64,000 nucleotides of DNA, taken from positions 84,278-148,277 of the forward strand of contig NZ_LMIJ01000024.1 in the NCBI RefSeq assembly GCF_001428665.1, read 5' to 3'. The translations under genes were made by a program, and so were the position numbers. Below are positions 41,220 through 51,771 of this stretch, one piece after another. Numbering within the stretch: position 1 is the first letter of the stretch; each line of letters begins with the position of its first letter. The notes beneath the pieces are model-generated. The model was not told the origin of the DNA, did no database searches, and saw only the letters and a list, made by a program, of their open reading frames with translations. The DNA comes from Acidovorax sp. Root219. Its GTDB lineage: Bacteria > Pseudomonadota > Gammaproteobacteria > Burkholderiales > Burkholderiaceae_C.

Positions 41220-43412
41220 TCAGAACTTCGCCTGCAGGCCCATGGTGACCGTGCGGGCTGTGCCCGGGGTCACCCACACGCGGCTGTAGGAGCTGGTGTA
41301 GTAGGTCTTGTCAAAAAGGTTGTCCACGTCCAGCGTCAGCCGCAGCGTGGGCGACAGGCGCCAGTACGCGACCAGCTTAGCCGTGGTGTAGGCGGGCAGG
41401 TCGAAGGCCGGCGTGCCTGCGGTGGCCTCGCCTTGCGTGCGCGCCTGGCCCAGGCGCTGGCCCACGTGGGTAACGCCGCCGCCCACGCCGTAGCGCTGCC
41501 CATTGCCCAGCATGTCCTCGTACACCGCCAGTACGCTGCCGTTGACCTTGGGCACGTTGAGCAGGCGGCCACCCACTTCCAGGGTGTTGTCCTTCGTGAT
41601 CTCCACGTCGTTGAACACCATGCTCGCGTTGACCCGCCAGTGCGTCGTCACCTGGCCCGCCAGGTCAAATTCCAGGCCCCGGCTGCGGATCTCGCCAGCA
41701 GCGGCCGAAAAGCCGCTGTTCAGTGGGTCGGCCGTGAGCACGTTGCGCTTGCGGATATCGAACAGAGCCGCAGTGGCGCCCATGCGCTTGTCCGCGCTTT
41801 CCCACTTGGTGCCCAGTTCCAGAGCCCGGCCCGTCTCCGGTTCGAATGCACGGGTCGCCACGTCCGAGCCGACGTTCGGGCGGAAGGAACGGCCCGCATT
41901 GGCATACACCGTCCACTGGGGGGTTGGCAACCAGCTCAGGCCGACACGCGGCGAGGTGGAAGAGGGTTCCTGGCTGGCCGTGGCGCGGGTCCGGCGGTTC
42001 TCCAGGGACTGGCGGTAGTTGTCCATGCGCACGCCCGCCACGAGCCGCCAGTCGGGCGCCAGCCTGATCGCATCCTGCAGGTAGAACGCCGTATTGCGCT
42101 GGTGCTCCAGCGTGTCGGTGTTGGCTGTCGGCGTGGGCTGGGCCTGGCCGTAGACCGGGTTGCAGATGTTGATCGCATACGGCGCCGTGGTGGTGGGGTT
42201 CGCCCTCAGCATCAGCGAATCCATGTGGAAGCGAAAGCTCTCCACTCCCAGCAGCAGTTCGTGCTCGATGGCCCCTGTTTTCAGGTTGCCTTGTAACTCG
42301 GCCTGGAGCGCGATGTCGTCAGACTCGAAATCGCGAAAGCGGCGCTGCCGCGTCAAACTGCCATTGGCCTGCAAGGCGGTGGCTTCGGTGGAGAAACCAT
42401 TCACCGAAGTTTCGCGGTACGCCAGGCCGAACCGGCTGCGCCAGGTGGGGTTCCATTCATGCGACAGGATGAACTGGTGAGTCTGGTTCTCCACCGCCAC
42501 CTTGCCGTCGGCCGGTTCGCCCAGGAAGCGGTTGCGGGGAATGGCGCCCAGCTGGTTGTTCACCGCGACCACGCCGCGGTCGAGGGGCGTTGCCTGGCGC
42601 AGCACCTCGCCGGCATATTCCAGCACCGTGTCGCGGCCCAGCTTCCAGGTGAAGGCGGGCGCCACCACTTCGCGCCGTGCCGTCACCTGGTCGCGAAAGC
42701 TGTCACGGTCTTCCACCGCCACGTTGAGGCGGTAGGCGAAGTTCTCGCCAATGGGGCCCGTGCTGTCGAAGGCGCCGCGCTTGAGCGCATAGCTGCCCAC
42801 GTAGCCTTCCACGGAGTGGGCCGCTTTCCACAGCGGGCGCTTGGAGACGATGTTGAGCGTGCCGCCCGGCTCGCTGCTGCCGTACAGCGCGGCAGCAGTG
42901 CCCTTGAGAAACTCGATGCGCTCCACCCCCGCCAGGTCGCGCGGTGCGTTGAAGCCGCGGTTGGACGAGAAGCCGTTGAGCAGCGTGGCCATGCCGGTGT
43001 TCTCGTTGCCCGGCAGGCCGCGGATGGCGATGTTGTCCCACAGGCCGCCAAAGTTGTTCTGCCGCGATACGCCGCCGACATAGTCGAGCACGTCGTCGAG
43101 CTTGGTGGCGCCCAGGTCGTCGATGGCCTGGCGCGTCACGATGCGCACCGACTGCGGCAGCTCGCGCAGCGGCAGGTCCGACTTGGCTCCGGCCGCTTCA
43201 TCGGCGTGGTATGCCCCGGACTCTGTGCGGCCCACGATCTCGACGGTGGACAGCTGCCCAGGCGCCTGGGCCACGGGGGGCGGTGCAGTCTGCGCGAAGA
43301 CCGGAGCAACCAGCGCGCAAGCAATGGCCCATGCCAAAGGGTGGGGGCGCAGGTGGAGGAAAACGGGCACGGAAATACCCGTGCGAAGCGTGGCGGTGGT
43401 CATGAAGGGCAT
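41220..43412 (-). CDS. TonB-dependent siderophore-type outer-membrane receptor
   Basis: 730-residue TonB-dependent receptor: signal peptide (cleavage after VFAQ), a TonB-box-like LSTVEIVG, plug domain (LPQSVRIVTRQAIDDLG, SSEPGGTLNIVSKRP), and a 22-strand barrel ending in the aromatic C terminus ...LQAKF. The plug matches the FhuE/FpvA ferric-siderophore group. ATG 43412 or 43403 are both possible, with no clear ribosome site. Regulation may come from the Fur-like palindrome upstream of the DUF2946 gene. Ligand unknown: ferric siderophore is the family default, copper is suggested by the DUF2946 neighbour. Confidence 0.9.
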   Translation of the reverse strand: MPFMTTATLRTGISVPVFLHLRPHPLAWAIACALVAPVFAQTAPPPVAQAPGQLSTVEIVGRTESGAYHADEAAGAKSDLPLRELPQSVRIVTRQAIDDLGATKLDDVLDYVGGVSRQNNFGGLWDNIAIRGLPGNENTGMATLLNGFSSNRGFNAPRDLAGVERIEFLKGTAAALYGSSEPGGTLNIVSKRPLWKAAHSVEGYVGSYALKRGAFDSTGPIGENFAYRLNVAVEDRDSFRDQVTARREVVAPAFTWKLGRDTVLEYAGEVLRQATPLDRGVVAVNNQLGAIPRNRFLGEPADGKVAVENQTHQFILSHEWNPTWRSRFGLAYRETSVNGFSTEATALQANGSLTRQRRFRDFESDDIALQAELQGNLKTGAIEHELLLGVESFRFHMDSLMLRANPTTTAPYAINICNPVYGQAQPTPTANTDTLEHQRNTAFYLQDAIRLAPDWRLVAGVRMDNYRQSLENRRTRATASQEPSSTSPRVGLSWLPTPQWTVYANAGRSFRPNVGSDVATRAFEPETGRALELGTKWESADKRMGATAALFDIRKRNVLTADPLNSGFSAAAGEIRSRGLEFDLAGQVTTHWRVNASMVFNDVEITKDNTLEVGGRLLNVPKVNGSVLAVYEDMLGNGQRYGVGGGVTHVGQRLGQARTQGEATAGTPAFDLPAYTTAKLVAYWRLSPTLRLTLDVDNLFDKTYYTSSYSRVWVTPGTARTVTMGLQAKF

Positions 43413-43574
43413 TCGAAGGGGCAGGTCTCGCGCGCATGCCTGCTGCGTGCAGGCGCGGTTACGCGGTGGCGCGGTGGCGCAGACCAGGAAGAAATGCACC
43501 GGCCTGCGGCAGGCGCCGGGCGCAGCCGAAAGGTCGATGGGGACGGGACGTTCAGCCCAACGCAGTGCGCAGGG

Positions 43575-43937
43575 TCAGGCCTGTGCGGCGGGAGGGTCGC
43601 GTGACGCGAACGGCCAATGGCCGGGGTGCGGGATGAAGGCCACTGCATCCCGCACTGGCGGTACCCAGGCCCAGGCCTGCGCAGCGTCGGGCACGGGCGG
43701 GGCCGTGGCCAGGTCGGCCGCCTGCTGGGCGTGGGCCAGGCACCAGGCACACACACCGGCCTCGACAGAGGTCTTGCCGGGATGCCCAGCCTCGCTGTCT
43801 TCGTCGGACGCCAAGGCCTGCGCTACCGCCGCGCGCTGGCTCCCCAGGTGCTCTGCGGCGTGCAGGCCCATGCCTGCCGTCAGGTGCAGGCACAGCGTGA
43901 GCAGCAAGAGCCAGAGGAGGGGGCGCGAGATCCGCAT
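43575..43937 (-). CDS. DUF2946-like small exported protein
   Basis: 120 residues with an N-terminal hydrophobic signal (about 6-24), several histidines (GLHAAEHLG, FIPHPGHWP) and CAWCLAHA, a CxxC-xxH-like metal-binding motif. Resembles DUF2946 proteins often found beside TonB-dependent metal receptors. It is the first gene downstream of the palindrome at 43959-43974; 162 bp separate it from the receptor. Metal-binding role is inference. Confidence 0.65.
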   Translation of the reverse strand: MRISRPLLWLLLLTLCLHLTAGMGLHAAEHLGSQRAAVAQALASDEDSEAGHPGKTSVEAGVCAWCLAHAQQAADLATAPPVPDAAQAWAWVPPVRDAVAFIPHPGHWPFASRDPPAAQA

Positions 43938-43958
43938 GGTGGATGCGCATCATACTAT

Positions 43959-43974
43959 TGAGAACCAATTCTCA
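43959..43974 (-). promoter_or_regulatory. Fur-box-like palindrome
   Basis: TGAGAA CCAA TTCTCA, 22 bp upstream of the DUF2946 start and just before an A/T-rich AATAGTAT that may be the -10. Fur sites often read TGAGAATnATTCTCA; this one is one base longer between arms (16 rather than 15). Likely operator of the DUF2946-receptor-ABC operon. Confidence 0.55.
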
Positions 43975-44036
43975 GTCGAGGCGGGTCGGGCGGGGCCAGG
44001 AGATGCCGTCCGGCACCTCCTGGCCGCCGGCCCGGG

Positions 44037-45503
44037 TCAGGCCGTTGCCTGCCGGCGAATGAAGCGCCCGGCGCGCGCGCCGGTAGCCCGGCCGGCAGCG
44101 GTATAGCTCAGCACGCCGTTCACCCATACCTGCTCGATGCCCTCGCTGAACTGCACGGGTTGCTCGTAGCTGGCGGTATCGCGCACACGCGCCGGGTCGA
44201 ACACCACCACGTCGGCCATGAAGCCGGCCGCGAGCCGCCCGCGCTCGCCGATGCGAAAGCGCCGGGCCGACAGGCCGGTCATCTTGTGGATGGCCTCTTC
44301 CAGCCGCAGCAAGCCTTTTTCGCGCCAGTAGCAAGCCAGTACGCGTGGAAACGCGCCCCACAGCCGCGGGTGCGGGCGCTCGTCATGGGGCAGCCCATCC
44401 GAGCCGATCATGGCCAGCGGGTGCGCAATCACGCGCTCCACATCGTCCTCGCGCATCTGGAAGTAGCAGGCGCCGCCGGGCTGCAGCCGGTCGCACGCCG
44501 CCTGCTCGCTCACATCCCACTCGCGCGCGATGTCCTTGAGGTAGCGGCCCACCATCTCGGGGTGCGGCTGGCTGCCGGTGATCAGGATGTCGATCACGCC
44601 GTCGACCAGGTCAGTGCGCAGCACCGTCGAGCCGGCGGTGTAGGGGTACACGTCCAGGCTGATGGGCTGGCCCTGGGCCAGCGACTCGATCAGCGGCAGC
44701 GTCTCGCGCGTGCGGCCCCAGTTGGCGGCGCCGGCGCATTTGTGGTGCGACAGCACCAGCGGCAGGCCGGCCTGCCGAGCCGTGAGCGCGGCCTCCTGCA
44801 GCGCCGGCAGAATGCCGGCGAGCTCATCGCGGATATGGGTGGCGTAGACGCCGCCATTGCGCGCAGCCACGCTGGCCAGCTCGGTCAGCTCGGTGAGGTC
44901 GGCCGCATAGGCCTCCTTGTAGAACACGCCGGACGACAGGCCCAAGGCGCCCGCGTCCATGGCCTCCTGCATGTCGGCCGCCATGGCGGCGCGCTCGCTG
45001 ACCGTGGCCGCGCGGCCCAGCTCGGGCAGGTGGCGCATGCGCAAGGCTGTGTGGCCCAGCAGGGCCGCCACGTTCACGCCGGGCTGCGCGGCATCCACGG
45101 CGCGCGCATAGGCGGCCATGGTGTCATGGCGGAACTGGTGTTTGCCCAGCAGTGACAGCGGCGCCGCCGGCGCATCGGTCACCATGGGCGCCAGCGAGAT
45201 GCCGCAGTTGCCCACGATCACCGTGGTCACGCCCTGCGACAGCTTGGGCAGCATGTCGGGGGCGTCGATGGCGGCGGCATCGTCGTGCGTGTGCACGTCG
45301 ATGAAACCGGGCGCGATCACGCGGTCCGTGCAGTCGATGGTCTCGACTGCCATGCCGGTGAACAAGGCGGGGTCGATGGCGCCGGGTGCGGCCAGCGCCA
45401 CGATGCGCTCGCCCGCCAGCAGCAGGTCGCCCACCCATCCGGGGCGGTCGGTGCCGTCGATGATGGTTCCGTTCTTCAGCAGGGTCGCTTGCGTTGCTGC
45501 CAT
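44037..45503 (-). CDS. N-acyl-D-amino-acid deacylase (D-aminoacylase)
   Basis: 488-residue zinc amidohydrolase releasing the free D-amino acid from N-acyl-D-amino acids. Metal features: H71-x-H73 in DVHTHDD, C100 in VGNCG, histidines in YATHIRDE and LSHHKCAG, and an aspartate in IGSDGLPHDERPHPR, matching Alcaligenes D-aminoacylases in order and length (about 484). ATG overlaps the RpiR stop (TGATG). No signal peptide, so cytoplasmic. It is the last gene of the long leftward operon beginning at dppA. Confidence 0.92.
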   Translation of the reverse strand: MAATQATLLKNGTIIDGTDRPGWVGDLLLAGERIVALAAPGAIDPALFTGMAVETIDCTDRVIAPGFIDVHTHDDAAAIDAPDMLPKLSQGVTTVIVGNCGISLAPMVTDAPAAPLSLLGKHQFRHDTMAAYARAVDAAQPGVNVAALLGHTALRMRHLPELGRAATVSERAAMAADMQEAMDAGALGLSSGVFYKEAYAADLTELTELASVAARNGGVYATHIRDELAGILPALQEAALTARQAGLPLVLSHHKCAGAANWGRTRETLPLIESLAQGQPISLDVYPYTAGSTVLRTDLVDGVIDILITGSQPHPEMVGRYLKDIAREWDVSEQAACDRLQPGGACYFQMREDDVERVIAHPLAMIGSDGLPHDERPHPRLWGAFPRVLACYWREKGLLRLEEAIHKMTGLSARRFRIGERGRLAAGFMADVVVFDPARVRDTASYEQPVQFSEGIEQVWVNGVLSYTAAGRATGARAGRFIRRQATA

Positions 45504-46465
45504 CAGTGGTCTTTCTGGCCCGGCTTGTGCAGGCCCGGGCCGGGGTCCATGGCGCCCGAATACTCGGCGCTGTCGAATCCGTGTTTGTGCAAAAGCTGCT
45601 TGAACTGCTGCAGGCCGCGGGTGGCTACCGGTCCCAGCTGCTGCGCCAGGCGCACCATCAGGATCTCGATCACCACCAGGTGCGCCAGGTAGGCCTCGGT
45701 GCCCACGCGCATCACTGCGTCCTGCGGCACCGACACGGCCAGCACCAGGTCGGCCGTCTCCGCCAGCGGCGTGCCTGGCTGCGTGAGGGCGATCACGGTG
45801 GCGCCCTGCGAGCGCGCAAAGCGGGCCGCCTCCACCGTGTAGGGCATGCGACCCACGTGCGAGACGACAAAGGCCACGCCCTCGGGGCCCAGCGTGCTGG
45901 CGGATACCAACTGCTGGTGTGCATCGAAGATCGCATTCGCCGTGAGGCCCAGGCGGAACAGCCGGCTTTGCAGCTCGCTGGCCGTGAAGGTCGACGCCGC
46001 ACCCACCGAATAGCAATCGATGCGCCGCGCCTTGGCGAGCTTGGCGGCCACCTGGTCGATCACCTCCACGTCGATGCGCCGGCCCAGCTCGGTCAGCGAG
46101 GCGACGGCCGCGTGGATGATCTTGCTGGAGACGTCCTGCGCCGAGTCTTCGGCCAGCACGCTGCGGTGCAGGTACGAGCCCGAGACCGCCAGGTCCTGCG
46201 CCAGCGCCAGCATGAATTCGCGCACCGAGTCGTAGCCGAAGCTGCGGCAGGTGCGTACGATGGTCGGCATGGACACGCCTGCCTGCTGTGCCAGTTGCTC
46301 CACCGTGGCGGCCACGGCGGCACGCGGGTCTTCAAGCACGGCGCGCACCACGCTGCGCTGCGCTTCGGGCAGGCTGTCCTGCCGTTCGCGCAACTGCTGC
46401 AGCAGTCCGGGCGTGGGGCTGGGCGGCAGGGTGGACGATGGCGAAGGAGGCAGGCTGCTGTTCAT
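45503..46465 (-). CDS. RpiR-family transcriptional regulator (HTH + SIS)
   Basis: 320 residues: N-terminal HTH_6 (TVEQLAQQAGVSMPTIVRTCRSFGY is the recognition unit) and a C-terminal SIS domain (about 155-290) that binds phosphorylated sugars or related effectors. ATG 46465 follows GGAGAAG. Located inside the D-amino-acid operon between the dehydratase and the deacylase, so it is the likely local regulator; candidate sites lie in the dppA/ridA intergenic region. Confidence 0.9.
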   Translation of the reverse strand: MNSSLPPSPSSTLPPSPTPGLLQQLRERQDSLPEAQRSVVRAVLEDPRAAVAATVEQLAQQAGVSMPTIVRTCRSFGYDSVREFMLALAQDLAVSGSYLHRSVLAEDSAQDVSSKIIHAAVASLTELGRRIDVEVIDQVAAKLAKARRIDCYSVGAASTFTASELQSRLFRLGLTANAIFDAHQQLVSASTLGPEGVAFVVSHVGRMPYTVEAARFARSQGATVIALTQPGTPLAETADLVLAVSVPQDAVMRVGTEAYLAHLVVIEILMVRLAQQLGPVATRGLQQFKQLLHKHGFDSAEYSGAMDPGPGLHKPGQKDH

Positions 46466-46479
46466 GCGCTTCTCCGGCC

Positions 46480-47769
46480 TCAGAACCGGGTGCTGATGGC
46501 ACCCGTGACGGCGCCATCGTCTTCCACCAGCGGCATCCAGCGCCATTTGTCGAAGGTGGTGCAGGGGTGCGAAATGCCCAGCGCCACGCGATCTCCCACG
46601 CGCGGGGCGCTGCCTTCACCGGCCGATGCGTCGAAGCGCAGGTAGGCATGCTGGTCGTTGAGTGCGCTCACGCTCCAGCCGGCGGGCACGGCAGCTGCCA
46701 TGCGCGCACCGCGCCGCGCCAGTTGCACGGGGATGGGCATCTCAAGGTCGTAGGAAATGTCGCGCCGCCCGCAGGTCAGCAGGGCCAGGCCCGGTTCGGG
46801 CACGGACTGCACCATGGCCCAGACCGTGAGCGCCGGGCGCAGCGAGGCATCGAGCCCTTCGCGCTGCTCCACGTTCTTGAGAAAGCGCGCGTAGTTGCCG
46901 TGGTCGTGCGTCACGTAGCAGCCCGAGCGCAGCACGCCCTCCACCGGGCGCGACAGGCCCTGGGCCTGCAGCAGCGGCACCACCAGGTCGAACACGGCCG
47001 AGCCGCCGGCCGTGAGCAGGATGCGGTCCCGTGCGAACAGGTGCTCGGTGTCGCAGGCCCGTGCCACGTCCATCACGCGGCGCACCATGGCGGTCACTTC
47101 GCGGGCGTCGTGCTCGTTGTCGCAGCGCGCCACGCCGCCCTCATAGCATTCGATGCCATCGAACTGCACGGCCTTCGACGCCGCCAGCGCGCGCGCCAGC
47201 GCCAGTGCCTCGTCCAGCGTGCGGCAGCCCGTGCGCTGGCCGGGGATGCCCATCTCCAGCAGCACGTTGAACACGCGGGCACTGCCACGGCGCTGCTTCC
47301 AGGCCTCCACCAGCGTGAGCTGCGCCAGCGAATCCACGAGGAACCACACCGTGAGATCCGCATGGCGCGCCAGCAGCGCATCGAGCGCGTCCAGGTCGGC
47401 ATCGCACACCACCTGGTTGGCGATGATGACGCTACGCGCACCGGCCTCCACCCCCACCGCGACCTGGAAGGCCGTGGCGAAGGTCAGGCCCCAGGCACCA
47501 GCCGCCAGCTGCTGTGCGAAGAGCTGGGGCGACATGGTGGTCTTGCCGTGCGGCGCCAGGGCGATGCCCTTGCGCTGCGCGAAATCCTGCATCCAGGCCA
47601 GGTTGTGCGCCAGTGCCGTGCGGCTGAGCACGGCGAGCGGAAACGCCAGGTCGTCCGCCAGTACGTTCCAGCCGCGCGCGCCGATCTCGCTGGCGCGGCA
47701 GGGCGCCGCAGCGATGGGATAGCTCTTGCAGGTGGCGTCCAGGGTGAAGTCAGTGGTGTTGTTGGTCAT
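46480..47769 (-). CDS. D-serine/D-threonine dehydratase family PLP enzyme (DSD1-like)
   Basis: 429-residue fold-type III PLP enzyme: the alanine-racemase-like barrel carries K76 in LAPHGKTTMSP (Schiff base), and the C-terminal domain has HPCTTFDKW, the zinc ligand pair H...C seen in DSD1/D-threonine aldolases. Expected to deaminate D-serine-like substrates to 2-oxoacids through an enamine, or cleave D-threonine. Its companions (transporter, deacylase, RidA) point to D-amino-acid catabolism. The exact substrate cannot be read off. Confidence 0.85.
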   Translation of the reverse strand: MTNNTTDFTLDATCKSYPIAAAPCRASEIGARGWNVLADDLAFPLAVLSRTALAHNLAWMQDFAQRKGIALAPHGKTTMSPQLFAQQLAAGAWGLTFATAFQVAVGVEAGARSVIIANQVVCDADLDALDALLARHADLTVWFLVDSLAQLTLVEAWKQRRGSARVFNVLLEMGIPGQRTGCRTLDEALALARALAASKAVQFDGIECYEGGVARCDNEHDAREVTAMVRRVMDVARACDTEHLFARDRILLTAGGSAVFDLVVPLLQAQGLSRPVEGVLRSGCYVTHDHGNYARFLKNVEQREGLDASLRPALTVWAMVQSVPEPGLALLTCGRRDISYDLEMPIPVQLARRGARMAAAVPAGWSVSALNDQHAYLRFDASAGEGSAPRVGDRVALGISHPCTTFDKWRWMPLVEDDGAVTGAISTRF

Positions 47770-47813
47770 GTTGTCTCGTCATGTGGTTGGGGCGCAGCCA
47801 GGGGCTGCACCGG

Positions 47814-48802
47814 TCAGATGTCGTCGCGCCAGCAGGCCTTCCAATGGTCCGCGCCCACGGAGCGCAGGGCCATGTCGGCGCTGGCACATTCGGCTACCGC
47901 GTGCGGGCAGCGCGTGCGGAACACGCAGCCGGACGGCGGATTGGCGGGGCTGGGCAGGTCGCCCTGCAGCAGGGGGATGGTACGCCGCTGCGCGGGGTCG
48001 GGGATCGGGGCGGCCGCGAGCAGCGCGCGCGTGTAGGGATGCGCAGGGCTTGCATACAGCGCGGAAGTGGGCGCGATCTCCATCACGCGGCCCAGGTAGA
48101 GCACCACCACGCGGTCGCACAGGTACTCCACCACATCGAGGTCGTGCGAGATGAACAGCAAGGTCAGGCCCAACTGCTCCTTGAGGTCGCCCAGCAGGTT
48201 CACCACCTGGGCCTGGATCGACACGTCGAGTGCCGACAGCGGCTCGTCCGCCACGATGAAGTTCGGCTGCACGGCCAGCGCGCGCGCAATGCCGATGCGC
48301 TGGCGCTGCCCGCCCGAGAACTCGTGCGGAAAGCGGTCCGCATGCTCGGGCCTGAGGCCCACCTGCGTGAGCAGCTCGTGAATGCGCGGCAGGCGGGCCG
48401 CACCGCGCGCCTGTTTGTGCGTATCCAGCGCCTCGCCCAGCACCTCGCGGATGCGCATGCGCGGGTTCAGGCTGGCGTACGGGTCCTGGAAGATGATCTG
48501 GATCTTCGAGCGCAGCGGGCGGAACTGGCCCTGGCTCATTGCGGCCAGGTCCTGGCCACTCGCGCCCTCGCCGTTGTACAGCATCTGGCCCGCCGTGGGG
48601 TCCACCAGGCGGGTGAGCAGGCGGCCGATGGTGCTCTTGCCCGAGCCTGATTCGCCCACCAGGCCCAGCGTCTCGCCGCGGCGGATGGCAAAGCTCACAT
48701 CGTCCACCGCGCGCACCGGGTGCGGGCCGCTGCCGAAATACTTGCGCAGGCCGCGCACTTCGATGAGGTTGTCGCCCGGGGTCGGGGCCATGGACGCGGC
48801 GT

Positions 48803-48806
<4 letters not shown>
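47814..48806 (-). CDS. dipeptide/oligopeptide ABC transporter ATP-binding protein (OppF/DppF type)
   Basis: 330 residues. Walker A GESGSGKS, signature FSGGQRQR, Walker [12 protein letters not shown], and a C-terminal oligopeptide-transporter extension with cysteines ([10 protein letters not shown]...C) of the kind that bind an iron-sulfur cluster in related DppD. The ATG overlaps the previous ATPase stop (ATGA). Second ATPase of the peptide transporter. Confidence 0.92.
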
Positions 48807-49867
<1,061 letters not shown>

Positions 49868-49928
49868 GGAGATACCTTCGTAGCGCGCCCTCGGGCGGGC
49901 GCTTGCGTGGGTGGGGCGAAAGCGGGGC

Positions 49929-50798
49929 TCACGAGGCTTTCTTGAGCTTGGGGTCGAGCAGGTCGCGCACGCCGTCGCCCAGCATCTGCAGCGACAGGGC
50001 GGTGAGCACGATGGCCAGGCCCGGGTAGAGAATCGTCCAGAACGCACGGTCGGCCGATTCCAGGCTGCCCGCGATCATGGTTCCCCAGGTGGGGATGTCC
50101 GGCGGCACGCCCACACCCAGGAAGGACAGGCCCGCCTCGGCCAGGATGGCGTAGGCGAAGATGAAGGTCACCTGCACCAGGATGGGTGAGACCAGATTGG
50201 GCAGGATGTGCCGCAGCAAGATGAGCGGCGTGCGCACGCCCAGGGCGCGTGCTGCGTCCACGAACAGCAGCTCGCGCAGCACCAGCGTGCTGGCGCGCAC
50301 CACCCGCGCCACGCGCGGCGTGTAGACGATCACCAGCGCCAGCATCACGTTCCACAGCGAGGCGCCCAGGATGGACACCAGGGCGATGCCCAGCAGGATG
50401 TCGGGGAAGGACATCATTGCGTCCACCACGCGCATCAGCGGCGCGTCCAGCCGCCGAAAGAAGCCCGCGAACATGCCCAGCAGCGTGCCGAACAGCACGG
50501 CACCCGCTGCGGTGAGCCCGCCGATCAGCAGCGAATAGCGCGCGCCATGCACGATGCGCAGCATCACGTCGCGCCCCAGTTCGTCGGTGCCGGCCCAGTG
50601 TGCGGCCGAGGGCGCGTTCAGGCGCTCGCTGATCGAGATGGCATTGGGATCGGCGTCCGACACCCAGGGGAACACGGTGGCCACGGCCACCACCAGCGCC
50701 AGCAGGATGGCCGAGGCCAGCACCACCTTGCGCGAGAACAGCCGGCGCGCCAGCGGCAGCCAGTAGTCCGTGAGATTGCGGATCAGGCGTTGCACCAT
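49929..50798 (-). CDS. dipeptide ABC transporter permease DppC-like
   Basis: 289-residue inner-membrane permease with six predicted helices and an EAA-type loop (DAARALGVRTPLILLRHILPN). N-terminal TM near 27-50. One base separates it from the dppB stop. Confidence 0.92.
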   Translation of the reverse strand: MVQRLIRNLTDYWLPLARRLFSRKVVLASAILLALVVAVATVFPWVSDADPNAISISERLNAPSAAHWAGTDELGRDVMLRIVHGARYSLLIGGLTAAGAVLFGTLLGMFAGFFRRLDAPLMRVVDAMMSFPDILLGIALVSILGASLWNVMLALVIVYTPRVARVVRASTLVLRELLFVDAARALGVRTPLILLRHILPNLVSPILVQVTFIFAYAILAEAGLSFLGVGVPPDIPTWGTMIAGSLESADRAFWTILYPGLAIVLTALSLQMLGDGVRDLLDPKLKKAS

Positions 50799-50799
50799 G

Positions 50800-51747
50800 T
50801 CATTGGCCCTCCAGCCGGATGCGCGGATCGACCAGCGTGTACAGGAAGTCGATGGCCAGGTTGATGAACACGTAGATCGCCGCGATGACCAGCAACGTGC
50901 CCTGGATCACCGGGTAGTCGCGGCGCAGCACGGCGCGCACCACCAGGTTGCCCACGCCGGGCAGGTTGAACACGGTCTCGGTCACCACGGTGCCGCCGAT
51001 CATCAGCGCCAGCGTGAGGCCCAGCACCGTGACGATGGGCACCAGTGCATTGCGCAGCACGTGCTTGACCATCACCGTGCCCTCGGCCAGGCCCTTGGCG
51101 CGCGCGGTGCGCACATAGTCCTCGCCCAGGATGTCGAGCATCGAAGCGCGCGTGAAGCGGATGATCAGTGCCGAGTTCAGCAGGCCCAGCACCAGCGCCG
51201 GCAACAGCAGGTGGGTCAATCTTTCCGCAAGCGGCGACTCCGGATTTCCATAGCCCGAGGCCGGGAACCAGCCGAGCTTGACCGCGAACAGCTGGATCAG
51301 GATCAGCCCGAGCCAGAAGCTGGGCACACTGGCCCCGAGCATGGCCACGCCGCTCAGCGCCTGGTCACCGGGGCTGCCGCGCCAGATGGCCGCGGCCATG
51401 CCGCAGGGGATGCCGATGAGTGCGGCGATGCCCACGGCGAACAGCGCCAGGAACAGCGTAGGCTCGGCCCGTTCGAGCAGTGCCTGCGCCACCGGGCGCT
51501 GCAGGAAGATCGACTGCCCCAGGTTGCCCTGCAGCAGCTCACCGATCCACAGCACGAACTGCGTGGGCAGGGGCTTGTCGAGCCCGTACTGCACGCGCGC
51601 TGCGGCGATGTCCTCGGCCGTGGCCTGGTCGCCCAGCAGCAGCGCCACCGGGTCGCCCGAGGCCAGGCGCGTGAGCGCGAACACCAGCACCGCGACGAGG
51701 GCCAGCACCACCAGGGCACCGCCTAGGCGGGTCATCAGAAAACGCAT
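50800..51747 (-). CDS. dipeptide ABC transporter permease DppB-like
   Basis: 315-residue permease, six helices, N-terminal MRFLMTRLGGALVVLALVAV typical of DppB, and EAA loop (YVRTARAKGLAEGTVMVKHVL). Pairs with DppC. Confidence 0.92.
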   Translation of the reverse strand: MRFLMTRLGGALVVLALVAVLVFALTRLASGDPVALLLGDQATAEDIAAARVQYGLDKPLPTQFVLWIGELLQGNLGQSIFLQRPVAQALLERAEPTLFLALFAVGIAALIGIPCGMAAAIWRGSPGDQALSGVAMLGASVPSFWLGLILIQLFAVKLGWFPASGYGNPESPLAERLTHLLLPALVLGLLNSALIIRFTRASMLDILGEDYVRTARAKGLAEGTVMVKHVLRNALVPIVTVLGLTLALMIGGTVVTETVFNLPGVGNLVVRAVLRRDYPVIQGTLLVIAAIYVFINLAIDFLYTLVDPRIRLEGQ

Positions 51748-51771
51748 GGCAACGAACCTTGTGCGGTGGGC

